This document shows positions 7,560 through 16,000 of a stretch of 64,000 nt of DNA, one piece after another. Source of the stretch: Amycolatopsis anabasis (GTDB lineage: Bacteria > Actinomycetota > Actinomycetes > Mycobacteriales > Pseudonocardiaceae); assembly GCF_009765355.1 (NCBI RefSeq), contig NZ_VTHK01000038.1, forward strand, positions 23,476 through 87,475, read 5' to 3'. The position numbers and the translations under genes are program-made. A model generated the notes under the pieces. That model worked only from the letters and a program-made list of their open reading frames with translations. It ran no database searches and was not told the origin of the DNA. The number at the start of each line of letters is the position of its first letter. Positions within the stretch are counted from its first letter, which is position 1.

Positions 7560-8702
7560 ATGGCCGAGCCGGAAGCCGAGGTCGCCGTCATCGGGCTCGG
7601 CGCGTGGGGTTCGGCCGCCCTGTGGCGGCTGGCCAAACGCGGGATCCGCCCGATCGGCATCGAACGGTTCGGGCGCGGGCACGCGCTCGGCTCGTCGCAC
7701 GGGGGCAGCCGGATGTTCCGGGTCACCTGCCTGGAACACAGCGGGCTCGTCCCGCTCGCGCGCCGGTCCTGCGAGCTGTGGCGCGAGCTGGAACGCGACG
7801 CGGGCGAGCCCCTGCTCACCCAGTCCGGCGGCCTGCTGATCGGCAGCCCGCGGGGCCAGATCGTCGGCGGCACCCTGGCCGCGGCCGCCGAACACGGGAT
7901 CGAGACGGAAACCCTGACCGCGCCGGCCCTGCGCGCCCGGTTCCCGCAGCACGACCGGCTCGGGCCGGACGACATCGGGGTCTGGGAACCGTCGGCGGGC
8001 ATCGTCCGGCCGGAGGCCGCGATCCGCGGCGCGCTGCGGGCCGCGGAGGCCGCCGGGGCGCGGATCTTCACCGACACCCGGGTCACCGGCCTGGAGCCGG
8101 ACGCGACCGGGGTGTGGATCCACACCCCGGTGCGGAGCCTGCGCGTCACCCGGGTCGTGGTCGCCGCGGGGTCGTGGCTGTCGTCGCTGGTGCCGGTGCC
8201 CGGGCTGCGGGTGGTCCGGATGCCGGTCACCTGGTTCCGCCCGGCCGACGAGTCGGTGTCCTACGCACTGCCCGATTTCCCGGTGTTCATGCGGGAAATC
8301 GCCGAGGGCACGGTGTTGTGGGGCTGCGGCGCCGAATCCGGGTACGACGTGAAGCTGGGGCTGGAGCAGTTCGACGGCACCGCGGTGCCGCTGGATCCGG
8401 AGGACAGCGACCGTTCGGTGCGCGAGGCGGACTGGGCGAAGTTGAGCGAGGTGCTCCCCGGGCACCTGCCGGGGCTGGCACCGGCCCCGGCGCGGGTCGC
8501 GGTGTGCATGCTCACCCTCTCCCCCGACGGCCAGTTCGTCCTCGGCGCGCTGCCGGAGGCGCCGAACATCGTCGTGGCCAGCGGGGACAACGCGCACGGT
8601 TTCAAGCACGCCACCGGAATCGGGGAGGTGCTCGCCGACCTCGCGACCGGCGGGCAACCGCGGCTGGACGTCTCCTTCACCGACGTCAAACGGTTCCGGT
8701 AG
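7560..8702 (+). CDS. FAD-dependent amine oxidase (sarcosine/N-methyltryptophan oxidase family)
   Basis: A 380-residue flavoprotein. The N-terminal dinucleotide fold is VAVIGLGAWGSAALWRLAKR. SSHGGSRMFR corresponds to the active-site His/Arg segment of monomeric sarcosine oxidase, and the cysteine in RVAVCMLTLSPDG matches the residue that covalently binds FAD there. It should oxidise an amino acid C-N bond to an imine with O2. It starts directly after the preceding stop with no intergenic base. It probably desaturates or deaminates an amino acid intermediate or carrier-bound amine in the pathway. Confidence 0.8.
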   Translation: MAEPEAEVAVIGLGAWGSAALWRLAKRGIRPIGIERFGRGHALGSSHGGSRMFRVTCLEHSGLVPLARRSCELWRELERDAGEPLLTQSGGLLIGSPRGQIVGGTLAAAAEHGIETETLTAPALRARFPQHDRLGPDDIGVWEPSAGIVRPEAAIRGALRAAEAAGARIFTDTRVTGLEPDATGVWIHTPVRSLRVTRVVVAAGSWLSSLVPVPGLRVVRMPVTWFRPADESVSYALPDFPVFMREIAEGTVLWGCGAESGYDVKLGLEQFDGTAVPLDPEDSDRSVREADWAKLSEVLPGHLPGLAPAPARVAVCMLTLSPDGQFVLGALPEAPNIVVASGDNAHGFKHATGIGEVLADLATGGQPRLDVSFTDVKRFR

Positions 8703-8732
8703 CGGATTTCCGCGGTTTTCCAAGGAGGAAGG

Positions 8733-9872
8733 TTGACGCTCGACATCACGGGCATCGGCGCGGTCGCGTCCATCGGCGGCACCCCGGAGGACATCCACGA
8801 CGCGCTGTGCGCGGGAACCAGCGGGGTGGGGCCGGTCCGGGCCTTCGACCGCACGCGGTACCGGGCCGAGGCCGCCTACGAGATCGACGACCGCGCCGAG
8901 GACGGCCGGGACGAACCGCGGCGCGCGACGAGGTGGCTGGTCACCGCCGTCCGGCAGGCGCTGGCCGACGCGGGGCTGCTCGGCGAGGCCGCGCGGTACC
9001 CGGTGCTCATCGGCACCACGCACCGCGAGCAGCGGACCGCGGAACTGTGGTGGCGCGGGCAGGCCGAGGCCGGGTTCGCGGATCTGCACTTCGGCGCCGC
9101 GCTGCGCGAGGAGTTCGGCAGCACGGACGTCTTCACCTTCGCCAACGCGTGCGCGGCCTCGCTCTACACGCTCGGGCTCGCGCAGGACCTCGTCGAGGCG
9201 GGTGCGGCGGACACGGTGATCGTCGCCGGAACGGATTCCATCACCGAGAGCAGTTTCGGCATCTTCGACCGGATCCAGTACGGGCGACCACCGTCCGCGG
9301 TCCGGCCATTCGACAAGGAGCGCCGCGGGATGGTGATGGGCGAGGGCGCGGTCGCGGTCGTGGTCGAACGGCCGGGCGCCCACGACCGCCGCGTGCGCGC
9401 CCGGGTCCGCGGGGTGAGCGTGAACTGCGACGGCGCCCACCCCACGCAGCCCGCGGTGGACAGCGTGGAACGGGCCGTGCGGGACGCCCACCGGCGCGCG
9501 GGGGTCACCCCGGCCGACATCGACCTGGTGATGCTGCACGGCACCGGCACGGTGCTCAACGACCAGGTCGAGGCGGCCGTGCTGCGCAACGTGTTCGAAC
9601 CGGCGAGCGCCCGGCCGGTGCTGACCGCGATCAAATCGATGACCGGGCACACCCTCGGCGGTTCCGGGCTGCTCAGCTTGCTGATGGCCGTGCTGTCCAT
9701 CCGGCGCGAACGGGTCCCGCCGATCATCGGGCTGGACGATCCGATGGACGAGGTCGCCGGGATGGACCTGGTGCGGGACAAGCCGCGGCAGGCGAGCGTG
9801 TCCACCGCACAGGTCGACGCGTTCGGCCTGAGCGGCATCAACGCGGTCGCCGTGCTGGAGGGGGTCTCGTGA
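8733..9872 (+). CDS. beta-ketoacyl-ACP synthase (KS-alpha-like)
   Basis: A 379-residue thiolase-fold ketosynthase. The Cys-His-His triad is intact: the nucleophile in FANACAASLYTLG, the first histidine in MLHGTGTVLNDQ, and the Lys/His pair in IKSMTGHTLGGSG. It would catalyse decarboxylative condensation on the ACP at 10778. The start is TTG at 8733, 4 nt after AAGGAGG, and the stop overlaps the next ketosynthase-like gene by 1 nt, a typical KS/CLF coupling. Sequence is diverged from aromatic type II PKS and from FabF, so a specialised short-chain product is likely. Confidence 0.85.
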   Translation: MTLDITGIGAVASIGGTPEDIHDALCAGTSGVGPVRAFDRTRYRAEAAYEIDDRAEDGRDEPRRATRWLVTAVRQALADAGLLGEAARYPVLIGTTHREQRTAELWWRGQAEAGFADLHFGAALREEFGSTDVFTFANACAASLYTLGLAQDLVEAGAADTVIVAGTDSITESSFGIFDRIQYGRPPSAVRPFDKERRGMVMGEGAVAVVVERPGAHDRRVRARVRGVSVNCDGAHPTQPAVDSVERAVRDAHRRAGVTPADIDLVMLHGTGTVLNDQVEAAVLRNVFEPASARPVLTAIKSMTGHTLGGSGLLSLLMAVLSIRRERVPPIIGLDDPMDEVAGMDLVRDKPRQASVSTAQVDAFGLSGINAVAVLEGVS

Positions 9873-10732
9873 TGGGGGTGTGCGTCACCGGGGTGGGGCT
9901 GGCCGTGGACGGCCTGCGGGACGTCGCCGACCTGCTGCTGCCCTACACCCGGCATCCGGGCGGATTCGATCCGGAGAAGGGCTTGCGCGGCAAGGAGATG
10001 CGGCATCGCGACCGGGCTTCGCGGCTGGCGCTGCGCGCGGCCGAGGCGGCCCTGCGCGACGCGGGTTTCCTGCGGGAGAACGGTTTCGCCGGGCCGGGTG
10101 AGCGCACGGCGACCGTGGTGAGCACGAATCTCGGCAACCTGGACAGCGTCTGCTCCTTTGTGGACACCATCGCCGAGGAGACCGCGACCGGGCTCAGCTC
10201 GACCGGGCTGCCGCACACCTCCAGCAACGCGATCGCCGGGTGGATCGCCATCGAACACGGGTTGCGGGGGCCGTGCGTGACCCTGTGCAACGGCCCGACC
10301 AGCGGGCTGGACGCCCTGCACTGGGCGCGCGTCCTCGTCGCGTCCGGCCGGGCGGACGTCGCGGTCGTGGCGGGCGCGGAACCGAGCAACGACTACGTGG
10401 ACCGGCTCCTGCGCGAGGCGGGCGAACCGTCCTGGCCGGACGGGGCGGCCGCGGTGGTCGTCGAATCGGACGAGCACGCCCGCGACCGCGGGGTGAAGGC
10501 CCGCCTGCGGATCGGCGCCTACCACCGGGGCGCCGACGCGGCGGCGGTTTCCGCCGAACCGGTGGCGGAGCTGGCGTCCTGGGCGGGCCGCCAGTCCGGG
10601 GCGCTCGGCGTGCTGCAGTGCGCGGCCGCGGTCGCCCGGTTCGATCTCGCCGCCGAACCCGGCGCCCTGCTCGCCGCCTCGTGCGAAGTGCCCGGGGAGA
10701 CCGCGGCGGCGCTGCTGTTCACCGGGCCCTGA
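9872..10732 (+). CDS. short ketosynthase-like / chain-length-factor-like protein
   Basis: A 286-residue protein with the N-terminal half of a ketosynthase fold (VCVTGVGLAVDG; RDRASRLALRAAEAALRDAG). The nucleophile region reads VTLCNGPTSGLDALHWA. The C-terminal half that normally supplies the two catalytic histidines is missing, and the next gene follows within 46 bp, so it is not a simple frameshift. By position it resembles the KS-beta partner of type II systems. It probably heterodimerises with the upstream KS. A GTG at 9869 would be an alternative start. Confidence 0.7.
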   Translation: MGVCVTGVGLAVDGLRDVADLLLPYTRHPGGFDPEKGLRGKEMRHRDRASRLALRAAEAALRDAGFLRENGFAGPGERTATVVSTNLGNLDSVCSFVDTIAEETATGLSSTGLPHTSSNAIAGWIAIEHGLRGPCVTLCNGPTSGLDALHWARVLVASGRADVAVVAGAEPSNDYVDRLLREAGEPSWPDGAAAVVVESDEHARDRGVKARLRIGAYHRGADAAAVSAEPVAELASWAGRQSGALGVLQCAAAVARFDLAAEPGALLAASCEVPGETAAALLFTGP

Positions 10733-10777
10733 CGAGGCCCGACCGGAAATGGCTCAACGACAAGGGGAACGCATCCA

Positions 10778-11032
10778 ATGACGAACAACCAGGTGGCCGT
10801 GGCGAAGGAGGACCTGCGCGCGCTCGTGGCCGGGGTCCTCGAACTGGACGTGGAAGAGGTGGCCGACCACACGCACTTCGGGAACGAACTCGGCGTCGAC
10901 TCGCTGATGCTGCTGGACGTGGCGGCGCGGATCGAGAAGCGGTTCGGCGTCAAGATCGGCGAGACCGAGATCAACGAGGTGGAGTCGTTCGCCGAGGTCC
11001 ACGAACTGGTGCTGAGCAAGCAGAACGCGTGA
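10778..11032 (+). CDS. acyl carrier protein
   Basis: An 84-residue carrier. The phosphopantetheine attachment serine is in FGNELGVDSLMLLDVAARIE, followed by the conserved acidic helix III region. It should carry the growing acyl or aryl chain for the KS pair, ligase and acyltransferase around it. It is preceded by AAGGGGAACG and followed 17 nt later by the ligase. Confidence 0.92.
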   Translation: MTNNQVAVAKEDLRALVAGVLELDVEEVADHTHFGNELGVDSLMLLDVAARIEKRFGVKIGETEINEVESFAEVHELVLSKQNA

Positions 11033-11049
11033 CGGCGAAAGGAACGTTG

Positions 11050-12696
11050 ATGACGCAGGAAACCCTCCGCCCCGGCGAACTCTGGGCGCGGTGGCCACCG
11101 GAACTCGCACAGCGTTACCGCGCCGCCGGGTACTGGCAGGGGCTGACCTTCGGCGAACGGCTCACCGGCTGGGCGAACCGGTTCCGCGGGCGCACGGCCC
11201 TGGTCGACGGGGACCGGCGGTGGACCTTCGACGAGCTGGACGCGAGCGTCGACCGGCTGTGCACCGGGCTGTCCCGGCTCGGCCTGCGCCGCGGCGACCG
11301 GGTGGTGGTGCAACTGCCCAACTGCGCCGAGTTCGTGGTCCTGTGGTTCGCGCTGACCCGCCTCGGCGTGGTACCGGTGCACGCGATGCCCGGCCACCGG
11401 CGCAGCGAGATCGCGCACCTGGTCTCCCTCGCCGACGCCGCCGGATACGTGGTCGCGGCCCGGCACGCGCGCTTCGACTACCGCGAACTCGCCGCGGAGA
11501 TCGCCGACGCCGCACCCGGGCTCAAACACGTGATCGTCGCCGGGGACACCGGTGGGCGCGCGGATTTCCGGTCGCTCGCCGAGCTGATGGCCACCCCGGC
11601 CGAACCCGGGATCGGGCAGGCCGATCCACCCGCGTCCGAGGAGCTGGCCCTGCTCCTGCTGTCCGGGGGAACCACCGGCACGCCGAAGCTGATCCCGCGC
11701 ACGCACGACGACTACGCCTACAACGCGCGGGCCGCCGCCGAGATCTGCGGCCTGGACGCCGATTCGGTGTTCCTGGCGGTGCTGCCGATCGGCTTCAACT
11801 TCACCATGAGCTGCCCGGGCATGCTCGGCACGCTCGAGGCCGGTGGCCGGGTCGTCCTCGCGCCGAGCCCCGGCCCGAAGACCACGTTCGACCTCATCGA
11901 ACGCGAACGGGTGACCATCGCGGCGATCAACCCGCCGCTGGTCCCCTACTGGCTCACCGAACTCGAAACCGGCGACGCGGACCTGTCCAGCCTGCGGGTG
12001 CTGCAGGTCGGCAGCGCGCGGCTCGCCGACGATCTCGCCGAGGCGATCACCCGGACCCTGGACTGCCGCCTGCAGCAGGTGTTCGGGATGTCCGAGGGCC
12101 TGCTCTGCCTGACCCGCCTGGACGATCCGGACGAGCTGGTGCACACCACCCAGGGCCGGCCGATCTCGCCGGACGACGAGATCCGGGTCGTCGGCCCCGA
12201 CGACCGGCCGGTGGCCGCGGGCGAGGTCGGCGAGCTGCTCACCCGGGGCCCGTACACGCTGCGCGGGTACTACGCGGCGCCCGAGCAGAACGGGCGGAGT
12301 TTCACCACCGACGGGTTCTACCGCACCGGCGACCTGGTCCGGGTGCTGCCCAGCGGGCACGTCAACGTGGTCGGGCGGGCGAAGGACCAGATCAACCGGG
12401 GCGGCGAGAAGATCGACGCGACCGAGGTCGAGGGGCATCTGCTGGCCCATCCCGAGGTGCGGGCGGCGGCGCTGCTGCCCGAGCCCGATCCGACCTTCGG
12501 CGAACGCGCGGTGGCGTTCCTCGTCTGCTCGGGCCCCGCGCCCGGCCCGAAGGCGATCGCCGCGTTCCTGCGCGAACGCGGGGTCGCCGCGTACAAGCAC
12601 CCGGACCGCCTGGAGATCGTCACCGAGATGCCGCTCACCGCGGTCGGGAAGATCGACAAGAAGGCGCTGGCCGCCGAGTACCTGGGCAGGTCGTGA
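11050..12696 (+). CDS. aryl-acid/acyl AMP ligase (DhbE/EntE-like)
   Basis: A 548-residue ANL-superfamily enzyme. The P-loop LSGGTTGTPKLIPRTHDDY, the FGMSEGLL region, RTGDLVR and the C-terminal catalytic lysine in GKIDKKAL are all present. Overall organisation (ELWARWPPELAQRYRAAGYW at the N-terminus) follows the 2,3-dihydroxybenzoate/salicylate-AMP ligases that load aryl carrier proteins. The specificity loop reads FNFTMSCPG, similar to HNFPL in DhbE, so an aromatic acid starter is likely. It presumably charges the adjacent ACP. The start is ATG 11050 with AAAGGA upstream. Confidence 0.85.
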   Translation: MTQETLRPGELWARWPPELAQRYRAAGYWQGLTFGERLTGWANRFRGRTALVDGDRRWTFDELDASVDRLCTGLSRLGLRRGDRVVVQLPNCAEFVVLWFALTRLGVVPVHAMPGHRRSEIAHLVSLADAAGYVVAARHARFDYRELAAEIADAAPGLKHVIVAGDTGGRADFRSLAELMATPAEPGIGQADPPASEELALLLLSGGTTGTPKLIPRTHDDYAYNARAAAEICGLDADSVFLAVLPIGFNFTMSCPGMLGTLEAGGRVVLAPSPGPKTTFDLIERERVTIAAINPPLVPYWLTELETGDADLSSLRVLQVGSARLADDLAEAITRTLDCRLQQVFGMSEGLLCLTRLDDPDELVHTTQGRPISPDDEIRVVGPDDRPVAAGEVGELLTRGPYTLRGYYAAPEQNGRSFTTDGFYRTGDLVRVLPSGHVNVVGRAKDQINRGGEKIDATEVEGHLLAHPEVRAAALLPEPDPTFGERAVAFLVCSGPAPGPKAIAAFLRERGVAAYKHPDRLEIVTEMPLTAVGKIDKKALAAEYLGRS

Positions 12697-12697
12697 C

Positions 12698-13996
12698 GTG
12701 GCGAACCTGCTGTTCCCGCTTTCCGCGCACGCTCCGGAAGAACTCGCGGCCACCGCGGGGAAACTCGCGGACTGGCTGGAAGACGCCGGGGCGGACGTGC
12801 CGCTGGCCGATCTCGCGCACACCCTTGTCCAAGGCTCGCTCCTCCTGCGTGAACGCGCGGTGGCGGTCGCCTCGTCGCACGAGCAGCTCGTTTCGCGGCT
12901 GCGGTCGCTGACCACCCTGGAACCCGGCACCGGCACCACGCTCGGCTCCGCGACGACGAACGGCGAGCCGGTCTGGGTGTTCTCCGGTCACGGCTCGCAG
13001 TGGCCCGGGATGGGCCGGGCGCTGCTGCGGCACGAGCCGGTGTTCGCCGAGCGGATCGGCGCGATCGAACCGATCATGGCCGCCGAGGCGGGGTTCTCGG
13101 TGCGGGCGGCGATTTCCGGGGAGCAGCCGGTCACCGGGGTCGAACGGGTGCAACCCGCGCTGTTCGCGATGCAGGTCGCGCTCGCCGAGACGTGGCGCGC
13201 GTACGGGCCGGAACCGGCGGCGGTGATCGGGCACTCCATGGGCGAGGTGGCGGCCGCGGTCGTCGCCGGGGCGCTGACCCTCGCCCAGGGGGTGGCCGTC
13301 ATCTGCCGCCGGTCCCGGTTGATGGCCCGGCTCGCGGGCGACGGGGCGATGGCGATGGTCGCGCTGCCCGGCGACGCGGTGCGGGCCGAACTGGACGAGG
13401 CCGGGATCGCGGACGTCGTGGTCGCCGCGTACTCCTCCCCGGTGGCCTGCGTGGTTGCCGGGGCGCCCGGGCGGGTGGCCGATCTGGTGGCGGGCTGGGC
13501 GGCGCGCGAGCTGATGGCCCGCGCGGTGACCGTGGAGGTCGCCTCCCATTCCCCCCAGGTCGCCCCGATCATCGACGAGCTGACCGCGTCCCTGGCCGGG
13601 CTGGCCCCGGCGGAACCGGCGATCCCGTGCTACACCACGGTTCTCGATGATCCGCGGGAACGGGCCCGGTTCGACGCCGAGTACTGGTCGGACAACCTGC
13701 GGCGGCCGGTTCGTTTCACCGGGGCCGTTTCGGCGGCAATTGCCGACGGTCACGCGCTTTTCGTCGAAATTTCACCACATCCGCTCCTGGCATACCCGCT
13801 CCGGGAAAATGTCACGGCCGCGCGCCGCGATGCCGTGATTCTGTCCACCATGCGGCGGGGCGGCGACGCGGCGCTGCGACTGCGCACGCAACTCGGGGCG
13901 CTGCACTGCGCCGGGGCACGGCTGGACTGGTCCCGGCTCGCCCCGCCGGGACGCCGGATCGATCCGGCCTTTCCGTTGCCATTGCCCGGGTTTTGA
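12698..13996 (+). CDS. free-standing acyltransferase (PKS AT-type)
   Basis: A 432-residue discrete AT. It starts with a KS-AT-linker-like segment (LLFPLSAHAPEELAATAGKL), then FSGHGSQWPGMG, the nucleophile motif GHSMGEVAAA, and the specificity motif VASHSPQV. The VASH sequence is closer to the YASH-type motif of methyl-/ethylmalonyl-CoA ATs than to HAFH of malonyl-specific ATs. It ends with the usual CYTTV...EYWSDNLRRPVRF post-AT segment. It would load the extender onto the ACP in trans. GTG start at 12698, 1 nt after the ligase stop. Last gene of the operon. Confidence 0.85.
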   Translation: MANLLFPLSAHAPEELAATAGKLADWLEDAGADVPLADLAHTLVQGSLLLRERAVAVASSHEQLVSRLRSLTTLEPGTGTTLGSATTNGEPVWVFSGHGSQWPGMGRALLRHEPVFAERIGAIEPIMAAEAGFSVRAAISGEQPVTGVERVQPALFAMQVALAETWRAYGPEPAAVIGHSMGEVAAAVVAGALTLAQGVAVICRRSRLMARLAGDGAMAMVALPGDAVRAELDEAGIADVVVAAYSSPVACVVAGAPGRVADLVAGWAARELMARAVTVEVASHSPQVAPIIDELTASLAGLAPAEPAIPCYTTVLDDPRERARFDAEYWSDNLRRPVRFTGAVSAAIADGHALFVEISPHPLLAYPLRENVTAARRDAVILSTMRRGGDAALRLRTQLGALHCAGARLDWSRLAPPGRRIDPAFPLPLPGF

Positions 13997-14058
13997 GTCC
14001 CGATAACAGAACAGCTACCGCACGCGCCCGACGGCATCAGGACATTTGCGACATCCGG

Positions 14059-14076
14059 ACATCTGATGTTAGATGT
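14059..14076 (+). promoter_or_regulatory. inverted-repeat operator ahead of the GntR gene
   Basis: ACATCT-GATGTT-AGATGT, a perfect 6-bp inverted repeat with a 6-nt centre, lies 30 bp before the GntR start. Its core ATCTGATGTTA recurs at 4857-4867 before the aminotransferase operon. Size and position suit autoregulation by the GntR protein. Confidence 0.6.
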
Positions 14077-14106
14077 TTTTGCACCTGGTGTCGAAGGGAG
14101 ATTCCC

Positions 14107-14811
14107 ATGCCTCTGCGCAGCGTCGATGTCGCGCGGCTGGCCGACACGGTCATGGCTCAGTTCGAGGGGTTGATCGAAAGCGGCGAATGGCCGGTGGGCA
14201 CCCGGATTCCGCCGGAACCACAACTGGTCGAGCAACTGGGCGTCGGCCGGAGCACGGTCCGCGAGGCCGTGCGCGCGCTGGAACACGCGGGGCTGCTGGA
14301 AGCGCGCCGCGGCGACGGGACGTACGTCCGCGCGAACAGCGGCCTGTCCGCGGCGCTCCTGCGCCGCACGCGCCGGGCCACCGCGCTGGAAGTGCTCGAG
14401 GTCCGGGACAGCATCGAACGCGACGCCGCCCGGCACGCGGCCCGGCGGCGAACCGACGAGGACATCGCGCGCATCGAGCGCGCACTGTCCGCCCAGGACA
14501 GTGCCCGGGAAAGCGGCGACCTCGGCGCGTTCATCCGCGCCGACACCGATTTCCACCGCGCGGTCATCGCGGCCACGCACAACCAGGTGCTCATCGACCT
14601 GTGGGAAAGCCTGAGCCACGCGCTCGAGTCGGGGGTCCGGACGGTGATGGCGGACGTGCACCGCGCGCACAGCGAATTCCCCGGCCACGGCAAACTCGCC
14701 GCCGCGATCGCCGAAGGCGACGCGGCCAAGGCCGCGCGTGCGGTCGAGGCGCACATCCGCACGGCGATCGGGGTCCTCCGGCGGGCCCAGGAGTCCACAT
14801 CAGACTCTTGA
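14107..14811 (+). CDS. GntR-family regulator, FadR (FCD) subgroup
   Basis: A 234-residue regulator. The winged helix-turn-helix spans about residues 10-75 (PPEPQLVEQLGVGRSTVREA, RRGDGTYVR). The all-helical C-terminal FCD domain includes the metal-site residues in RADTDFHRAVIAATHN and a later H in HIRTAIG. Such proteins sense small acids and usually repress neighbouring pathway genes. An inverted repeat just upstream, repeated in part before the aminotransferase gene, marks its likely targets. Start chosen for the GAAGGGA RBS. The 3' end overlaps the convergent MFS gene by 12 bp. Confidence 0.88.
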   Translation: MPLRSVDVARLADTVMAQFEGLIESGEWPVGTRIPPEPQLVEQLGVGRSTVREAVRALEHAGLLEARRGDGTYVRANSGLSAALLRRTRRATALEVLEVRDSIERDAARHAARRRTDEDIARIERALSAQDSARESGDLGAFIRADTDFHRAVIAATHNQVLIDLWESLSHALESGVRTVMADVHRAHSEFPGHGKLAAAIAEGDAAKAARAVEAHIRTAIGVLRRAQESTSDS

Positions 14812-15987
14812 ACGAGTGCGCACGGCCGAACACGCGGCGGCGAGCAGCAGGGCGGCCGCGGTGCCCGCGAAGATCCACTCGTGCCCGCCCCGGTCGTACA
14901 GCAGGCCCGCGATCATCGGCCCGCCCGCGCCGAAGGCCGCCGCGGGCAGGTTCTGCAGCCCGCTCAACGTGCCGTAGACCGACGGATCCACCTGGTGGGA
15001 CAACACCAGGGCGCGAAGCGGGGCCTGCGCGCCGTACCCGGCCCCGAACATGATCACCCCGATCGCGAGCAGCACCGGGCGCACGGTCAGCACCAGCAGC
15101 ACCACCCCCAGCCCGGAAAACACGAGTACCAGCACCAGCAACCGGACCGGGCTCAGCACCCGGCTGAGCAGTCCGAGCGCGAGGCGGCTGGGCGGGCTGG
15201 ACACCCCGATCAGGCCGCCGATCGCCGCGGCCGTGAGCGGGGCGACGCCGCGCTCACCCAGATACGGCACCAGGTAGACGAACACGACGTGCGCGGCCAG
15301 CATGACCAGCGCGCCGCCGATGGTCAGCGCCCAGAAGGAACGCAGGCGCACCGCGCGCGACACCCGCGCGGGGCGGTCCCCGTCCGCCGGGCGGTCCGGC
15401 CGGTCCCGGTCCGCCGGACCGTTGCGCAGCACGAGGGCGTGCAGCGGCAGCGCGACGCACAGCTGGATCAGGCCCATCACCACCAGGGTTTCCCGCCAGC
15501 CGGTCTCCTGCACCAGCCAGCCGGCGAGCGGCGTGAACACCAGCGACGAGGTGCCGCCGACGAAGGTCAGCACGCTCAGCGCGGATTCCCGGTGCCCGGG
15601 GCACCACGTCGTCACCACGGCGAAGGACACCGGGTAGTAGGTCAGTCCCATGCCGAGCGCGTGCAGCCCGGCCCACAGCGGGTAGAGCCAGCCCGCGCTG
15701 TGGACGGTGCTCATCGCGAGCAGCGCGGCGCCCGAGGCCGCGGACCCCAACGCCATCGGCACGCGCGGCCCGTACCGGTCCAGCAGCCGCCCCGCGGCCA
15801 GGCCGAACACCCCGCTGGCGAGCAGGCCGAGCGAGTACACCCCGGCCACCGCCGCCCGGCCCGCGCCGAGATCCCGTTGCCAGTGCGCGATCAGCACGCC
15901 GAACAGGTACTGCGAGGTGCCGTACGAGATGATCGTGGTGATGCCCAGCGTGCCCACCAGCCACCACGCGTAGCCGATCTTCCGCAC
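14800..15987 (-). CDS. MFS transporter (OxlT/monocarboxylate-like)
   Basis: A 395-residue, roughly 12-TM protein opening VRKIGYAWWLVGTLGITTII. The SYGTSQYLFGVLIAHWQRDL segment and GRLLDRYGPRVPMALG loop 2-3 motif match the oxalate/formate and monocarboxylate branch of MFS. It starts 13 nt after the phosphonopyruvate decarboxylase stop on the same strand, so an anionic phosphonate or phosphinate is a plausible substrate, for export or precursor traffic. Start GTG at 15987. It ends inside the last codons of the convergent GntR gene. Confidence 0.8.
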   Translation of the reverse strand: MRKIGYAWWLVGTLGITTIISYGTSQYLFGVLIAHWQRDLGAGRAAVAGVYSLGLLASGVFGLAAGRLLDRYGPRVPMALGSAASGAALLAMSTVHSAGWLYPLWAGLHALGMGLTYYPVSFAVVTTWCPGHRESALSVLTFVGGTSSLVFTPLAGWLVQETGWRETLVVMGLIQLCVALPLHALVLRNGPADRDRPDRPADGDRPARVSRAVRLRSFWALTIGGALVMLAAHVVFVYLVPYLGERGVAPLTAAAIGGLIGVSSPPSRLALGLLSRVLSPVRLLVLVLVFSGLGVVLLVLTVRPVLLAIGVIMFGAGYGAQAPLRALVLSHQVDPSVYGTLSGLQNLPAAAFGAGGPMIAGLLYDRGGHEWIFAGTAAALLLAAACSAVRTRSRV

Positions 15988-16000
15988 GCCCGCGACGGTA

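Noticed and set aside
4950..9650. A 1,566-codon open frame on the minus strand opposite the aminotransferase-KS operon
   Set aside because: It is a GC-skew shadow: the amino acid composition is Arg/Gly/Pro/Ala-rich with no domain, and five well-supported genes lie on the plus strand.
9872..10732. The short KS-like gene as a frameshifted full-length ketosynthase
   Set aside because: Only 46 bp separate its stop from the ACP gene and no KS C-terminal motif is found in other frames nearby.
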